In this document: piece after piece, positions 24,886-34,608 of the stretch
How positions within the stretch are numbered: position 1 is the stretch's first letter
Layout: each line of letters opens with the position of its first letter
Source: Dyadobacter sp. SG02
GTDB taxonomy: Bacteria; Bacteroidota; Bacteroidia; Cytophagales; Spirosomataceae
Assembly (NCBI RefSeq): GCF_900109045.1
Contig: NZ_FNYL01000004.1
Coordinates: 480,055-544,054 of the forward strand
Direction: 5' to 3'
DNA length: 64,000 nucleotides
Position numbers and translations under genes: made by a program
The notes under the pieces: generated by a model
Databases searched by the model: none
What the model was told of the DNA's origin: nothing
What the model saw: only the letters and a program-made list of their open reading frames with translations

Positions 24886-26109
24886 TCAATTCCGCTTCTC
24901 CAAATTCGGCAAAAACCCTGTCAGCAACCCAATCAGCGGCAGGAATGAGCAGATCCAGAAGACGTATTCAATGCTCGTTTTATCTGCCAGCGACCCGAGG
25001 ATAGCCGAGCCGATACCGGCAATCCCGAATGCGAAACCGAAGAACAACCCTGCGATCATTCCTACTTTGCCGGGAATAAGCTCCTGTGCATACACGAGAA
25101 TGGCCGAGAATGCGGACGACAGGATCAGACCGATAATGCAGCTCAGCACGCCCGTCCAGAACAAGTCGACATAAGGTAGCAGCAATGCAAATGGCGCCGC
25201 GCCAAGGATAGATATCCAGATCACATATTTACGGCCGATGCGGTCTCCTACCGGCCCACCGATGAATGTACCCGCCGCTACCGCAAAAAGGAATGCAAAC
25301 AGGTAAATCTGTGAGCTCTGAATGGAAACGCCGAATTTATCGATCAGGTAAAAGGTGAAATAGCTCGAAATGCTGGCCATGTAAATGTATTTGGAGAAAA
25401 TCAGCAGGAGCAAAATGCCGATTGAAAATACCACTTTGGACTTTGACAAAGTAGATTCCTGTTTCACCGCGCCCGTCGCTCTTTTAACAACGGTTGTCAG
25501 ATTTTGCTTATACCAGCCGCCTACCCATGAAAGAATAACAATGGCCAACAACGCCACCAGCGAGAACCAGATCACCTGGAAGCGGCCGTAAGGCAACAAT
25601 ATCAACGCCGCCAGCAGTGGCCCGAGTGAACTACCCGCATTACCACCCACCTGGAAAAGCGACTGCGCCATCCCGTGCTTGCCCCCGGACGCCATCCGCG
25701 CCACACGCGAGGCTTCCGGATGGAACACCGCCGAACCAATACCGATAAGGCCAACGGAAAGCAGTACGATGTGAAAACTGTTCGCCATCGAGAGCGATAT
25801 GAGCCCAAGTAATGTAAAACACATTCCGACCGCCAGCGCATAAGGTTGCGGCCTCTTGTCTGTAAATGAGCCTACAAGCGGCTGAAATACAGACGCACTC
25901 ACCTGAAATGTAAATGTGATGAGACCTATCTGCGAAAAACTCAGATGAAACGACTCCTTCACCATCGGGTAAATCGACGGAATGAGGGATTGCATCGTGT
26001 CGTTCAGCAAGTGGGAGAAACTCAGCGCCAGAAGGATTGGAAATACGGTCTGAGAGGCGGAAACTGAGGTCGCGGCGGAAGAATTCTGGTCGAAACTTTT
26101 CATAGGCAT
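24886..26109 (-). CDS. MFS transporter, fosmidomycin-resistance (Fsr) type
   Basis: Twelve-helix major facilitator exporter of 407 residues. The N-terminal half has the Fsr-family patterns LSFSHLLNDTMQSLIPSIYP, GSFTDKRPQP and GSAVFHPEASRVA. Fsr proteins in other bacteria export fosmidomycin and related compounds, but the natural substrate here is unknown and resistance should not be assumed. Two possible start codons, 26109 and 26103, differ by two residues. It is downstream of an SDR gene but separated by a terminator, so it has its own transcription. Confidence 0.87.
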   Translation of the reverse strand: MPMKSFDQNSSAATSVSASQTVFPILLALSFSHLLNDTMQSLIPSIYPMVKESFHLSFSQIGLITFTFQVSASVFQPLVGSFTDKRPQPYALAVGMCFTLLGLISLSMANSFHIVLLSVGLIGIGSAVFHPEASRVARMASGGKHGMAQSLFQVGGNAGSSLGPLLAALILLPYGRFQVIWFSLVALLAIVILSWVGGWYKQNLTTVVKRATGAVKQESTLSKSKVVFSIGILLLLIFSKYIYMASISSYFTFYLIDKFGVSIQSSQIYLFAFLFAVAAGTFIGGPVGDRIGRKYVIWISILGAAPFALLLPYVDLFWTGVLSCIIGLILSSAFSAILVYAQELIPGKVGMIAGLFFGFAFGIAGIGSAILGSLADKTSIEYVFWICSFLPLIGLLTGFLPNLEKRN

Positions 26110-26116
26110 TCAAAAT

Positions 26117-26149
26117 GCTCCCGACTTCCTGTTTATGGAAGTCGGGGGC
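26117..26149 (-). terminator. Terminator after the SDR gene
   Basis: Stem GCTCCCGACTTCC (26117-26129) with GGAAGTCGGGGGC (26137-26149), one G-U pair, followed on the minus strand by only four Ts. Confidence 0.6.
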
Positions 26150-26211
26150 TTAAAAAGAATGGCAAAGATATCGATTCCCAACCGGATTATGGCCGGTAAC
26201 CAAATAAAATT

Positions 26212-26964
26212 CTATTTACGATGGATAGTAGTCGCGGCGGACTGCGCTCCGGCCAAAATGGTAATATCGGCAATCGTAACACGGTCAGGTGCATTGACCG
26301 CGTACAGGATGGCGTCTGCAATGTCGCCGGCCTGCAACGGATCGAAGCCTTGATACACCTTTTCGGCCCGGTCCTCATCGCCTTTGAAACGGACGAGCGA
26401 AAATTCCGTCTCCACCGCACCGGGCGCGACATTGGTAGTTTTGATCCCGTGCTGCGTCAGTTCGAGGCGCATGCCTTCACTAATCACCTCCACGGCAGCT
26501 TTGGAAGCACAATAAACTGCGCCGTTCGCGTAGGTCTGTTTGCCGGCAATGGAACTGATATTGACGATATGGCCCTTACCACGTTCGAGGAGTAAAGGGA
26601 TAATGGCTTTCGAAACATAGAGAAGCCCCTTCACATTCCCGTCGATCATCGCGTCCCAGTCGTCGGTATCGCCTTCATCGAGCGTGCCAAGGCCGTGTGC
26701 GTTGCCTGCATTGTTGACGAGAATATCGATGTTTTTCCACTCATCCGGCAATGAACCGACAGCGGCCAGCACCGCACCCTTATCGCGAACGTCGAATACG
26801 AGGGTGGTTACCTTTACTTTTGAAGACAATTCGGCAGCCACTTCATCGAGGCGTTCCTGGCGGCGGCCGCACAAAATAAGATCTATTCCGACCCCGGCGA
26901 ACGCTTCCGCCGTGGCCTTACCGATACCGGACGTGGCTCCGGTAATAAATGCAATACGGGACAT
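26212..26964 (-). CDS. Short-chain dehydrogenase/reductase (YdfG-like)
   Basis: NAD(P)-dependent oxidoreductase of the classical SDR family, 250 residues. The cofactor motif is TGATSGIG (8-15), with the structural NNAG at 84-87 and catalytic Ser138, Tyr151 and Lys155 (YCASK). The overall sequence resembles serine/3-hydroxy acid dehydrogenases of the YdfG group, but substrate is not certain. It starts 23 nt after the ctpA stop, so it is probably cotranscribed with that protease. Confidence 0.88.
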   Translation of the reverse strand: MSRIAFITGATSGIGKATAEAFAGVGIDLILCGRRQERLDEVAAELSSKVKVTTLVFDVRDKGAVLAAVGSLPDEWKNIDILVNNAGNAHGLGTLDEGDTDDWDAMIDGNVKGLLYVSKAIIPLLLERGKGHIVNISSIAGKQTYANGAVYCASKAAVEVISEGMRLELTQHGIKTTNVAPGAVETEFSLVRFKGDEDRAEKVYQGFDPLQAGDIADAILYAVNAPDRVTIADITILAGAQSAATTIHRK

Positions 26965-26987
26965 TGAGTGAATGGTGTGGAGTGGAA

Positions 26988-28691
26988 TTACTTTTTGTTT
27001 TTAGGAATATTCAGGCTGCTGAACTCCCCTTTTTCCAACTGTGCCGCCTGCGTGAAAAGCTGTACGGCCTGCTGGTAAACATTGTCGCTCGGGTTCAGGA
27101 CCTGGAATACTTCGTTGTTAAGGCCGTTTTTCTGCTTTCTTCCCCAAACATAGCGGCCTATGATCGCTTTGGTTTGCGAGGTAATGAGCGATTTGGAAAG
27201 GTTCAGTTCTTTTTCATTCGGTTTGATACCCGCTTTCGAAGCATCTTTCACGAGCTCGGCAATCATGGCATCCGACACCTGGAATGATTTCAGATATTCC
27301 TTGAACGGCTGCTTTTCCAGTTTTTTCTGGTTTTCGTTGGCATAGCGCAGCGCATATTCGCGGATGATGTTTTTAGAATACAATTCGAACAGGTATTTGC
27401 TGTTCATCAATGTATCTTTTGAGACAAAAATATCCGGGGTAATGCCGCCGCCGCCGTACACAACGCGACCGCCATCGGTTTTATAAACTTTACTTTTATC
27501 AAATTTGATACTGTCGACATTGAAAAGCTCCCCGCTTTCGTACCGGTGTGCCAGGTCCTGGCTGTAATCTTCACCCTTGCCGAGCTCGTATGGTTTCTGA
27601 ATGCTGCGGCCGCTCGGTGTGTAATAGCGTGAGATAGTCAGGCGCAGTTCTGAGCCGTCGGAGAGTTTGATCGGCATTTGTACCAGCCCTTTTCCATAGG
27701 ATCTCCTTCCGACCACCAACGCGCGGTCGTGGTCCTGCAATGCGCCCGCGAGAATCTCGGAGGCCGATGCGCTGCCTTCGTCAACGAGTACAATCAACGG
27801 GCCCTGTTCAAAAAGGCCGTCGACATGCGAGCGGGTTTTGCGGTCGAAGCGGCTGTCTTTTCCTTCGGTGTATACCAATAGCTTGTCTCCCGCGATAAAT
27901 TCGTCGGCCATGCTCGTCGCACGTTCCATGTAGCCGCCCGGATTACCGCGAAGGTCGAGGATCAGGTTTTTCAAACCACCGGCCTTCAATGTTTTCAATG
28001 CAGATTTAAACTCGTCGAAAGTAGTTTCCGAGAACCGGCTCACTTTGATATAACCAATCTCCTGGTCCACCATATAGGAAGCGTCCACCGAATAGGTAGG
28101 AATGCGATCGCGTACAACCGCGAAATTCATTTTGTCCTTCAATCCTACCCTTTCAATGGACAGATCCACTTTGCTGCCGCGCTTGCCACGCAATAGCTTA
28201 TAAACCTGCGCATTGGTAACACCGGGACCGGAAAGGTTTTCTTTATTAACTGAAATAATACGGTCGCCGCTCTGAATACCGGCCGCTTCCGACGGCCCGC
28301 CGCTCAACGGGGTTACCACGTAAACCGTATCATTATAAATATTGAACTCCACACCTATGCCGTCAAAACCCGATTCCAGCTGTGACCGTGCCGCGGTAGC
28401 TTCCTCCGCATTGAAATAAGCCGTGTGCGGATCGAGCTTTTCGAGCATTTTGGAGATTGAAAAATCGACAAGTTCCTCGGTATTGACCGAATCGACGTAG
28501 TTATTCTCCACAAGCATCAACACCTCCCTGAACTTGCCGTAACCTTTCGCCACGTCGGACAGTTTTTTCCCACCGCTGAAAAACGTACTACCCAGCAGCA
28601 CTCCCGCCGCCAGCGTGATCGCGATGATGATAGGCAAACGAACTACGGATTTCGAGTTCTGGATCGGCGGCTGAGGTCTTTCTGAGTTCAT
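26988..28691 (-). CDS. S41 family C-terminal processing peptidase
   Basis: Periplasmic serine protease that trims or degrades proteins from C-termini. An N-terminal membrane helix spans about 19-37. A PDZ domain runs from about 100 to 185 (PLSGGPSEAAGIQSGDRI), and the catalytic Ser309-Lys334 dyad sits in EGSASASEILAGAL and RRSYGKGLVQ. The 567 residues and the extra C-terminal region are usual for Bacteroidota CtpA-like enzymes. It lies upstream of the SDR gene in one likely operon and downstream of acetoacetyl-CoA synthetase. Confidence 0.92.
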   Translation of the reverse strand: MNSERPQPPIQNSKSVVRLPIIIAITLAAGVLLGSTFFSGGKKLSDVAKGYGKFREVLMLVENNYVDSVNTEELVDFSISKMLEKLDPHTAYFNAEEATAARSQLESGFDGIGVEFNIYNDTVYVVTPLSGGPSEAAGIQSGDRIISVNKENLSGPGVTNAQVYKLLRGKRGSKVDLSIERVGLKDKMNFAVVRDRIPTYSVDASYMVDQEIGYIKVSRFSETTFDEFKSALKTLKAGGLKNLILDLRGNPGGYMERATSMADEFIAGDKLLVYTEGKDSRFDRKTRSHVDGLFEQGPLIVLVDEGSASASEILAGALQDHDRALVVGRRSYGKGLVQMPIKLSDGSELRLTISRYYTPSGRSIQKPYELGKGEDYSQDLAHRYESGELFNVDSIKFDKSKVYKTDGGRVVYGGGGITPDIFVSKDTLMNSKYLFELYSKNIIREYALRYANENQKKLEKQPFKEYLKSFQVSDAMIAELVKDASKAGIKPNEKELNLSKSLITSQTKAIIGRYVWGRKQKNGLNNEVFQVLNPSDNVYQQAVQLFTQAAQLEKGEFSSLNIPKNKK

Positions 28692-28817
28692 ACCTGTAAA
28701 TATTTGTAGTATGGGCTGGCGTCACGGGAATTGGATATTTCCCCAACGTGAATTAAACGATTTTGGTTGCCTAATGCAAATGAATGCAGGGTGTTGACAT
28801 ACCAATAGCACGGATTT

Positions 28818-30761
28818 CTAGATGAAAGCCTTTAATGACTCCGGATTGCGCATTGTATCGATATTAATGCACTTGGCCGGGTCCTGCCCCATCAGTATCC
28901 GCTTCATGGGCGCCTCCATTTTTTTGCCATTGATCGTGTAAGGGATATCGCTTACCTGCTCGATCGTGTCGGGCACGTGCCGCGGACTGTACTGGGTCCG
29001 TAATGTGTCCCGGATCTGCTTTTTCAAATCCTCGCTAAGCTCCTTATTTTTTGCCAGGACGACAAACAGCGAAATAGTCCCCTCGCCATTCGATTTTTCC
29101 AGGTAAACGGCCAGGCTATCTTTGACTTCCGGAATGCTTTCCACGGCCCGGTAAATCTCGGCGGTACCAATGCGAACGCCGCCGCGGTTCAAAGTAGCGT
29201 CGGAGCGGCCATAGATGATCACCGATTTCCGGTCCGTGATCTTGATCCAGTCGCCATGGCGCCACACGTGCGGGTACATTTCGAAATAGCTGGAAATGTA
29301 TTTTTCGTCATACTCGTCGTTCCAGAAATAAATGGGCATCGACGGCATGGGCTGCGTAATCACCATTTCGCCCAGCTCATTCAGAACCGGCTTTCCATGC
29401 TCGTCGAATGCTTCGATCCGGGCCCCGAGCATTCGGCATTGGATCTCGCCCGCGTATACGGGCAGGATCGGGCAGCCGCCTACGAACGCGCTGCACACAT
29501 CCGTGCCTCCGCTCAGGGAGATCAGCCAGACATCTTTTTTGACATGCTTATAAATCCATTCAAATGCCTCCGGCGGCAGCGGCGAGCCGGTAGAACCGAT
29601 CGTTTCCAGATGGTTTAACCGCTCGGATGTGATGCTCACCCCACTTTTCATGGAAGCAATGAAGAATGCCGCCCCGCTGCCGAAATGCGTGATTTTAGCC
29701 CTTTCGGCCAAAGTCCAGAGTACCTGCGACGACGGGTAGGCCGGAGCGCCGTCGTACATCACCAGTGTTCCCCCGCAAAGCAGCGAGCTCAATGCGTAGT
29801 TCCACATCATCCATCCGGTGGTGGAGTACCAGAAGTAGCGGTCGCCCGGTTTCACGTTCTGATGCAACGCTAGCGCTTTCAAATGTTCGATCAGGCAACC
29901 ACCGACGCTGTGGGTAATGGCTTTCGGTTTGGCGGTTGTTCCGGATGAATAAAGGATCCAGATCGGATGATCGAACGGTACAGGTTCGAAATCGATCCCG
30001 AAGTTTTCGAAATGCAGAATGTCGTCCCAGGCCGTGAAACGATCGGGCCGGGATTCCGAAAATATATTGTTGATAAGCACCGTGTCTTTCACACTGGGCA
30101 GCGCTGCCGACAGCTCGCTGGCAAAAGAAGTAATGTCGTAGGTTTTGCCATTATAAACATAGCCGTCCACCGTAAACAATACCTTTGGCTCGATCTGTGA
30201 AAACCGTTCGGTAATGGCAGGTTTACCAAAATCGGGCGAGCACGACGACCATACCGCGCCTACCGCGTTCGCAGCCAGGAACGCTACCACGGCCTCCGGG
30301 ATATTAGGTAAAACTGCCGCCACACGGTCGCCGGGTTTCACGCCGCGCTGTTTCAGCCAGGTAGAGACGGCCGCTACCTGCATTTCGAGCGTTTCCCAGG
30401 ATATTTCCACGAGTTCCGATTTTTCGGACTGGAAAATAATCGCCGGACGTTCTTTGGTTTTATTCCTGAAAATGTGTTCCGTATAATTCAGCTTGGAACG
30501 GGTAAACCAGCGCGTGCCTATTAAGCCGTTCAATGGCTTTTGCAGCACTTCGAGGTACAAATCGTGTGATTTGATATTGAAGTAATTCCAAAGACTTTCC
30601 CAGAAATCTTCCAGGTCGGTCACCGACCATTCCCAGAGGTCATGATAGGAGCGGAAATAGAGGCCCTTTTTGACAAACAGCCAGTCCATATACTTTTTCA
30701 GATTGGACTGTTCCAAAAGAGTCCTTCCCGGTTTCCACAACGGTTGCGCCTCAGCTGACAT
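28818..30761 (-). CDS. Acetoacetate--CoA ligase
   Basis: ANL-superfamily enzyme that activates acetoacetate with ATP and CoA, feeding ketone bodies or polymer breakdown products into acetyl-CoA metabolism. The 647-residue length and the N-terminal region (SNLKKYMDWL, DLEDFWESLW) match acetoacetyl-CoA synthetases rather than acetyl-CoA synthetases. The AMP-binding loop is ILYSSGTTAKPKAI around residues 271-284, the adenylation core WRHGDWIKI, and the C-terminal catalytic lysine region TINGKKMEAPMKR. It is monocistronic, with ctpA 126 bp downstream. Confidence 0.9.
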   Translation of the reverse strand: MSAEAQPLWKPGRTLLEQSNLKKYMDWLFVKKGLYFRSYHDLWEWSVTDLEDFWESLWNYFNIKSHDLYLEVLQKPLNGLIGTRWFTRSKLNYTEHIFRNKTKERPAIIFQSEKSELVEISWETLEMQVAAVSTWLKQRGVKPGDRVAAVLPNIPEAVVAFLAANAVGAVWSSCSPDFGKPAITERFSQIEPKVLFTVDGYVYNGKTYDITSFASELSAALPSVKDTVLINNIFSESRPDRFTAWDDILHFENFGIDFEPVPFDHPIWILYSSGTTAKPKAITHSVGGCLIEHLKALALHQNVKPGDRYFWYSTTGWMMWNYALSSLLCGGTLVMYDGAPAYPSSQVLWTLAERAKITHFGSGAAFFIASMKSGVSITSERLNHLETIGSTGSPLPPEAFEWIYKHVKKDVWLISLSGGTDVCSAFVGGCPILPVYAGEIQCRMLGARIEAFDEHGKPVLNELGEMVITQPMPSMPIYFWNDEYDEKYISSYFEMYPHVWRHGDWIKITDRKSVIIYGRSDATLNRGGVRIGTAEIYRAVESIPEVKDSLAVYLEKSNGEGTISLFVVLAKNKELSEDLKKQIRDTLRTQYSPRHVPDTIEQVSDIPYTINGKKMEAPMKRILMGQDPAKCINIDTMRNPESLKAFI

Positions 30762-31063
30762 AATTCACCTGTTAATGAAGGTTTAGTTAGGTAAAAATGG
30801 CCATTTCCGGCCGCATTTCTCCGATAGAACTTATAAACGTTTCGATGTCATTTTTGACATAAACACATTCAAATATTTTTACCCGGAAAAATTCCTGTAT
30901 CTTTGCAGGCTAATTTTTTATAACACTAGTACTCTGACCATCAGATACGTTGGCTAACCAGTTTTAGTGGCAATTCAAACCATTTTGTGCGAATTAAAGC
31001 ACTAATCGGTTACAAGGTAAATTTGTAAGAGGAAATAAATCCAGTAGTGATACTGCATTCCTG
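30762..31063 (+). other. 302-bp intergenic region with two possible promoters
   Basis: This gap separates divergent genes. Two plus-strand -7-like boxes are present: TATCTTTG at 30898-30905 and TAAATTTG at 31018-31025. Neither has an exact -33 TTTG 19 bp upstream. Use of the first would give an untranslated leader of roughly 150 nt for the pseudouridine synthase. No convincing ORF, hairpin or riboswitch was seen in the region. Confidence 0.4.
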
Positions 31064-32806
31064 ATGAGAAACAGAAACAATTCCAAAGGCGGAAACAGCT
31101 CCCGCCCGTCAGCCGGCGGCTCCCAAGGTGGAGGTGGCTTTTTCAAACGCCCAAAGCCTGAGACCGAAAGCCGGTTCAGCAAACCCAGCGTAAAAAAATC
31201 CAGTCTGAAATTTTCAGCTTCTACCGAAAACAAAGGCCAGAAAGCACGGCCTAGTTTCGATCACGAGCGTCCACGCGAAGATCGTCCGGGTTTTGATAAA
31301 CCACGTTTCGGTAAGCCTGGTTTCGATAAGCCGCGCTTCGATAAGCCCGATTTCAAAAAATACGGTTCCGACAGAGGTGGAGACAATCAACGTCCATTCC
31401 GTCGCGAAGGCGATTCCGCCGAGCGTGGCTTTAAAAAGGATTTTGGTAAAAAAGATTTCCGTTCCACCGGCGGCGACCTGCGCGGTGGCGACCTGCGCGG
31501 CAGCGACAGAAAGCCATTTGGTGATCGCCCTGAAAGAACAGGATCGGGCAGCGGAGACCGCAACCGCGAGTTCAAACCACGGTTCGATCGGGATAATGAC
31601 GAACGCGAGTTCAGACCACGTCCGGAAAGAGATACACGTGAATTCAAGCCGGGCTTCGACAAGCCGAGATCTGACCGGGATGGTGGCAATCGTGATTTCA
31701 AACCCGGCTTCGACAAGCCAAGATCCGACAGAAATAACGGCGAGCGTGAATTCAAGCCCGGCTTCGATAAGCCGCGTTTTGAAAGAGACAACGGTGATCG
31801 CGAGTTCAAACCAAGATCAGACAGAGACGATAACCAACGCGAGTTCAAACCACGCGGGGAGCGTTCAGGCCCATCCAGGCCGGGCCGTTCATTCGACAGA
31901 AACGAAGGTTCGTTTAAAAAAAAAGAAGATAGCGACGACAAACCCTTCCGCTCACGGTTCCAGGAGGACGAACAGCCGCAGGACCGCAGCGGGTTGGAGA
32001 GACGAGTAGGACGGTACGAAACCGCACCGCGTTATAATCTTGATAGCTACGAGCACAAAAAGAAGCCTTCGGCGAGGCATAAGGACAAGGAAGAAACCGA
32101 CGAGATCCGTCTGAACCGTTACATCGCGAATGCGGGCATTTGCTCACGTCGCGAGGCTGATGATCTGATATCCTCAGGTCAGATTTCGGTTAACGGAAAG
32201 ATCGTCAATGAAATGGGTTACAAAGTGCGCCCTACCGACGTCGTGAAATACGGCAAGAAGGCATTGAACCCGGAGAAAATGGTGTACATCCTGATCAACA
32301 AACCGAAGGATTACATTACGACCACCGACGATCCCGAAGAGCGCAAAACCGTACTGGACCTGATCGCCGGCGCGTGCTCCGAGCGCGTGTACCCGGTAGG
32401 CCGCCTCGACCGTAATACAACCGGTCTTTTGTTGCTTACGAATGATGGTGAATTGGCCGAAAAGCTGACGCACCCGTCCAGCGGTATCAAGAAGATTTAC
32501 CAGGCGGAACTCGACAAGCCCATTACTACCGAGGATTTCGAGCAACTGCAAGCTGGTGTTGAACTGGAAGACGGTTTCATTCGTCCTGATGAAGTAGGTC
32601 TGGTAACGCCGGATGCGCAGGTTGTGGGCCTTGAAATCCACAGCGGCCGTAACCGCATTGTTCGCCGCATGTTCGAGCATTTGGGTTACGAAGTTCAGAA
32701 GCTGGATCGCACTGTTTTCGCAGGCCTGAACAAGAAGGATCTACCACGCGGCAAATGGCGTTTTTTGACTGAGAAAGAAGTGATTAAACTGAAATTCCTG
32801 CTTTAA
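31064..32806 (+). CDS. Pseudouridine synthase (RsuA/RluB family) with long disordered N-terminus
   Basis: RNA-modifying enzyme that converts specific uridines in rRNA to pseudouridine. The catalytic half is normal: an S4 RNA-binding domain at about 345-395 (IRLNRYIANAGICSRREAD) and the synthase domain with catalytic Asp449 in VGRLDRNTTGLLLLTNDG. The first 330-340 residues are instead a low-complexity, Arg/Asp/Phe/Gly/Pro-rich region built from repeats of the form EFKPGFDKPR-SDR. This should be unstructured and RNA-binding. Target site (23S or 16S) is not clear from sequence. ATG 31064 is the only reasonable start, since the repeats begin soon after. Confidence 0.9.
   Translation: MRNRNNSKGGNSSRPSAGGSQGGGGFFKRPKPETESRFSKPSVKKSSLKFSASTENKGQKARPSFDHERPREDRPGFDKPRFGKPGFDKPRFDKPDFKKYGSDRGGDNQRPFRREGDSAERGFKKDFGKKDFRSTGGDLRGGDLRGSDRKPFGDRPERTGSGSGDRNREFKPRFDRDNDEREFRPRPERDTREFKPGFDKPRSDRDGGNRDFKPGFDKPRSDRNNGEREFKPGFDKPRFERDNGDREFKPRSDRDDNQREFKPRGERSGPSRPGRSFDRNEGSFKKKEDSDDKPFRSRFQEDEQPQDRSGLERRVGRYETAPRYNLDSYEHKKKPSARHKDKEETDEIRLNRYIANAGICSRREADDLISSGQISVNGKIVNEMGYKVRPTDVVKYGKKALNPEKMVYILINKPKDYITTTDDPEERKTVLDLIAGACSERVYPVGRLDRNTTGLLLLTNDGELAEKLTHPSSGIKKIYQAELDKPITTEDFEQLQAGVELEDGFIRPDEVGLVTPDAQVVGLEIHSGRNRIVRRMFEHLGYEVQKLDRTVFAGLNKKDLPRGKWRFLTEKEVIKLKFLL
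31270..31870 (+). repeat. In-frame degenerate repeats in the pseudouridine synthase gene
   Basis: The coding sequence contains many near-copies of a unit encoding EFKPGFDKPR followed by S/F-D/E-R-D/N, spaced about 18-20 codons apart, after shorter GFDKPRF/GKP units near 31290-31350. Copies differ at third positions, so this is an old, diverging array. Confidence 0.75.
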
Positions 32807-32826
32807 TAGGGAGGTATTAAAATATG

Positions 32827-32857
32827 AAGGGCTGCGATGGTGATCATCGCAGCCCTT
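32827..32857. terminator. Bidirectional terminator
   Basis: Perfect 13-bp stem AAGGGCTGCGATG (32827-32839) with CATCGCAGCCCTT (32845-32857), 5-nt loop, T-tract on the plus side. It lies between the convergent pseudouridine synthase and htrA genes. Confidence 0.9.
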
Positions 32858-32878
32858 TCTTTATGCACTCAATTTGAA

Positions 32879-34411
32879 TTACAATCTGAATCCGAACGAG
32901 TAAACATCGTAAGGCGCATCAGGATAAAGCCCTTCAAATTGCACCATCGATTCTTCTTTGCCGGCAATCGCCGCTTCGAATTCTTTCACCGTTTTCACCG
33001 CCTTACCATTTACTTTGGTGATAATGAAGCCTTCTTCCACCTGCGAGCGGGCGAATTTCCCGCCATCGATGGAAAGTACTTTCACACCGCCGTCGATTTT
33101 GTAGCGCGACAGTCTCTGTTTTTCCTGATCGCTCAGGTTACCGAACTGTGCACCCAACGAGCTCATTACCGCAGCCGATTCATCGCGTTTAATGATCTCG
33201 GAACCGCCTGTACGGTTACGTAATGTAATGCTCAGGTCTTTTTCCTTGCCATCGCGGTTCACGGTCACATTCACTTTATCGCCAGGCTTGTGCAGGCCGA
33301 TCGACTGCTGCAATTCGGGGATCGAATGGATATTCATACCATCTACCTTCACAATCACGTCGCCTTTCGCTACACCACCGGCTTTGGCAGCGCTGTTTTC
33401 CGTGAAGTCACGCACGTACACGCCGTCACTCACTTTCACACCGTACTCTTCGGCTTTTCTGCTGTCGAGGTCGTCGAGGGAGATACCCAGGTAACCGCGT
33501 TGTACATTACCGAATTTGATCAGATCGCTCGACACTTTTTTCACAATGCTGGAAGGCACGGCGAATGCGTAACCTGCAAAACTACCGGTAGGACTGGCAA
33601 TGGCGGTATTAATACCGATCAGCTCGCCTTTCAGGTTCACCAATGCACCACCACTGTTTCCAGGGTTCACGACGGCATCGGTCTGGATGAAAGATTCCAG
33701 TGGAGAATCACCGGCTGCGGCTGCGGTAGGCTGCATTTGATTACGACGCGATTGGCCGATAATGCCCAATCCACGACCTTTTGCACTCACGATACCGGCT
33801 GTTACAGTAGATTCCAGGTTGAAAGGGTTTCCAACTGCAACTACCCACTCTCCTACTTTCACGGCGTCCGAGTTTCCAATGGTCACCGCAGGGAGGTCTT
33901 TACCTTCAATTTTAATGACCGCGATATCCGTAGAAGGGTCGGTACCGATCACTTTCGCGCGGAACTTGCTTTTGTTGTGCAATGTCACTTCCAATTCCTG
34001 CGCACCTTCCACCACGTGGTTGTTGGTAACAATATATCCATCATTTGAAATGATTACGCCCGAACCTGTTGCTTCCGATTGCTGCGGGCCACGTTGGCCG
34101 CCTCCGAAATCATCGCCGAAGAAATCCCTGAAAATATCGGGAATTTGCTGTCCGCGATATGCCTGGCGGGTAACGGTCGATTTAATGTGTACGACCGTCG
34201 GTGTAGTGGCCTCGGCTGCGTAAACAAAATCACCCGGAGCGCCAGCCGGAGCTCCTGCCGATGTAAAACGTGCTATATTTTCAGAAGCCGCTTCTTTAAA
34301 AATTACATCTCTATCACTATCAGGACCAAGGAGTTTGAGGCCAGCTATGGTTGACGCACTCGAAATCAACCCAACCAACACCAAACCTTTCCAATTTGTT
34401 TTCATAGACAT
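32879..34411 (-). CDS. Do/DegP family serine endoprotease
   Basis: Periplasmic trypsin-like protease/chaperone that degrades misfolded envelope proteins. It has an N-terminal membrane anchor or signal segment (about 8-25), a protease domain with His132 (TNNHVVEG), Asp162 (STDIAVIK) and Ser253 (NPGNSGGAL), and two C-terminal PDZ domains (about 295-385 and 420-505). The 510 residues fit the Do family. Starts at 34411 and 34405 differ by two residues and cannot be separated. A -7-like box lies about 85 bp upstream. The heat-shock gene hsp20 is directly upstream, fitting a protein-quality cluster. Confidence 0.93.
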   Translation of the reverse strand: MSMKTNWKGLVLVGLISSASTIAGLKLLGPDSDRDVIFKEAASENIARFTSAGAPAGAPGDFVYAAEATTPTVVHIKSTVTRQAYRGQQIPDIFRDFFGDDFGGGQRGPQQSEATGSGVIISNDGYIVTNNHVVEGAQELEVTLHNKSKFRAKVIGTDPSTDIAVIKIEGKDLPAVTIGNSDAVKVGEWVVAVGNPFNLESTVTAGIVSAKGRGLGIIGQSRRNQMQPTAAAAGDSPLESFIQTDAVVNPGNSGGALVNLKGELIGINTAIASPTGSFAGYAFAVPSSIVKKVSSDLIKFGNVQRGYLGISLDDLDSRKAEEYGVKVSDGVYVRDFTENSAAKAGGVAKGDVIVKVDGMNIHSIPELQQSIGLHKPGDKVNVTVNRDGKEKDLSITLRNRTGGSEIIKRDESAAVMSSLGAQFGNLSDQEKQRLSRYKIDGGVKVLSIDGGKFARSQVEEGFIITKVNGKAVKTVKEFEAAIAGKEESMVQFEGLYPDAPYDVYSFGFRL

Positions 34412-34495
34412 ATGTTGGGGTTATATTTTTATGGACAAATAACGCAAATCGATTAACAAATTATTCCCGTCGCAGATTCGTTTAACATCTTTTAA

Positions 34496-34503
34496 CAAAG
34501 ATA
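34496..34503 (-). promoter_or_regulatory. Predicted -7 box for the DegP-like gene
   Basis: Minus-strand TATCTTTG matches TAnnTTTG. TTTT, one mismatch from the -33 TTTG, lies exactly 19 bp upstream. Confidence 0.5.
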
Positions 34504-34560
34504 TTCCATTTGGGAATTTACTAAAATCCTGCCAGACGATTATCAACCGTCTCTCACGAA

Positions 34561-34592
34561 AATGGGCGTCATCCTTTCGAATAACGCCCATT
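34561..34592 (-). terminator. Terminator for hsp20
   Basis: Perfect 9-bp stem AATGGGCGT (34561-34569) with ACGCCCATT (34584-34592), followed on the minus strand by TTTTCG. Confidence 0.7.
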
Positions 34593-34608
34593 ATATAAGT
34601 CCATCCGA

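Noticed and set aside
24886..26109. Antibiotic resistance gene
   Set aside because: Similarity to Fsr exporters does not prove resistance; substrate is unknown.
33290..34048. 252-residue plus-strand reading frame
   Set aside because: Antisense to the DegP-like gene, His/Arg-rich shadow sequence.
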